From positions 1 to 7,981 of the forward strand of contig JALOMZ010000116.1 in assembly GCA_025455205.1 (NCBI GenBank): 7,981 nt of DNA, written 5' to 3'. This DNA is from Chitinophagaceae bacterium. GTDB lineage: Bacteria; Bacteroidota; Bacteroidia; Chitinophagales; Chitinophagaceae. Shown here in pieces: positions 7,748-7,981 of the stretch (positions within the stretch are counted from its first letter, which is position 1; each line of letters opens with the position of its first letter). A program made the translations under genes and the position numbers. The notes beneath the pieces were generated by a model. It saw only the letters and a list, made by a program, of their open reading frames with translations, ran no database searches and had not been told where the DNA came from.

Positions 7748-7981
7748 ATGAAAAGAAGAGGTATTCTGGCCGGCGGTAATTTCATTGTAGACATTGTGAA
7801 GATGATTGACCTGTGGCCTCCGCAGGAGTCACTGGCCAATATCAGCCATCAATACAGCAGCAATGGAGGCGGTGCTTACAATCTACTGAAAGACTTGGCT
7901 GCCATGCAGGCGGGGTTTCCCCTGGAGGCTGCCGGGCTGGTGGGCGAAGACCACTGGGGCCAGTGGATCAGGGAAGACTGC
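7748..7981 (+). CDS. PfkB-family carbohydrate kinase, N-terminal part only (cut by window end)
   Basis: The first 78 codons of a ribokinase/PfkB-fold sugar kinase run in frame off the right edge. Visible features are the opening strand ILAGGNFIVDIV with the usual substrate-contacting Asp (D15), the family glycine motif NGGGAYN at residues 39-45 followed by LLKDLAAM, and GLVGEDHWGQWI at about 66-77, equivalent to the G-x-D-x-x-G segment of the family. The ATP-binding and catalytic C-terminal motifs lie outside the window, so completeness cannot be judged. It starts 3 bases after the isomerase stop. Members phosphorylate fructose, ribose, tagatose phosphate, sulfofructose and others. Here it probably phosphorylates the ketose made by the isomerase, supplying the upstream aldolase. 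An ATG at 7741 is in another frame and gives only 12 codons. Confidence 0.82.
   Translation, partial: MKRRGILAGGNFIVDIVKMIDLWPPQESLANISHQYSSNGGGAYNLLKDLAAMQAGFPLEAAGLVGEDHWGQWIREDC

Larger units (their letters stand above)
1433..7981 (+). other. Putative sugar-catabolic operon (GH29 remnant to PfkB kinase and beyond)
   Basis: Six genes lie on one strand with gaps of 29, 9, 7, -4 and 3 bases, and no hairpin terminator was noticed between them. The upstream boundary is the terminator at 1337-1366. The downstream end is outside the window. A secondary promoter may exist before the aldolase. No regulator or transporter is present in the visible part. Confidence 0.7.

Noticed and set aside
7741..7779. 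Twelve-codon frame starting inside the isomerase stop (ATGA) and overlapping the kinase start
   Set aside because: It is very short and out of frame with the kinase, whose own ATG at 7748 gives a canonical N-terminus.

Overview
The window looks like a carbohydrate-utilisation locus from a Bacteroidota genome, probably a moderately GC-rich member of the Chitinophagia. This assignment is an inference. It rests on the enzyme set, start codons that lack Shine-Dalgarno sequences, very short A/T-rich gaps between genes in otherwise GC-rich DNA, and Sec signal peptides ending in A-Q. Every credible gene is on the + strand and no intergenic stretch exceeds about 170 bases.

Layout. (1) Positions 1-1262 hold a secreted CE15-type glucuronoyl esterase whose start codon lies just outside the left edge. 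A GC-rich hairpin followed by four T's (1337-1366) closes that unit. (2) From 1433 to the right edge there is one tightly packed series of genes: a secreted GH29 alpha-L-fucosidase that is broken, a class I DeoC/LacD/FbaB-type aldolase, a secreted GH3 beta-glycosidase, a Gfo/Idh/MocA oxidoreductase, a cupin-type D-lyxose ketol-isomerase, and the first 78 codons of a PfkB-family sugar kinase. Spacings are 29, 9, 7, -4 and 3 bases, which suggests one operon.

How the genes may work together. The three signal-peptide enzymes (CE15, GH29, GH3) would trim a decorated hemicellulose-type glycan in the periplasm. The four enzymes without signal peptides form a cytoplasmic set: oxidoreductase, aldose-ketose isomerase, ketose kinase and Schiff-base aldolase. 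The last three are the parts of an isomerise, phosphorylate, cleave route for an aldose. The substrate is not fixed by the sequence. D-lyxose or D-mannose are the obvious candidates from the isomerase family.

The main anomaly is the fucosidase. It is frame-shifted at about 1700-1707, and about 30 conserved residues are absent at that point. This looks like an internal deletion of roughly 90-95 bases rather than a single-base error. No SusC/SusD pair, regulator, transporter, RNA gene, mobile element or CRISPR array is visible here.
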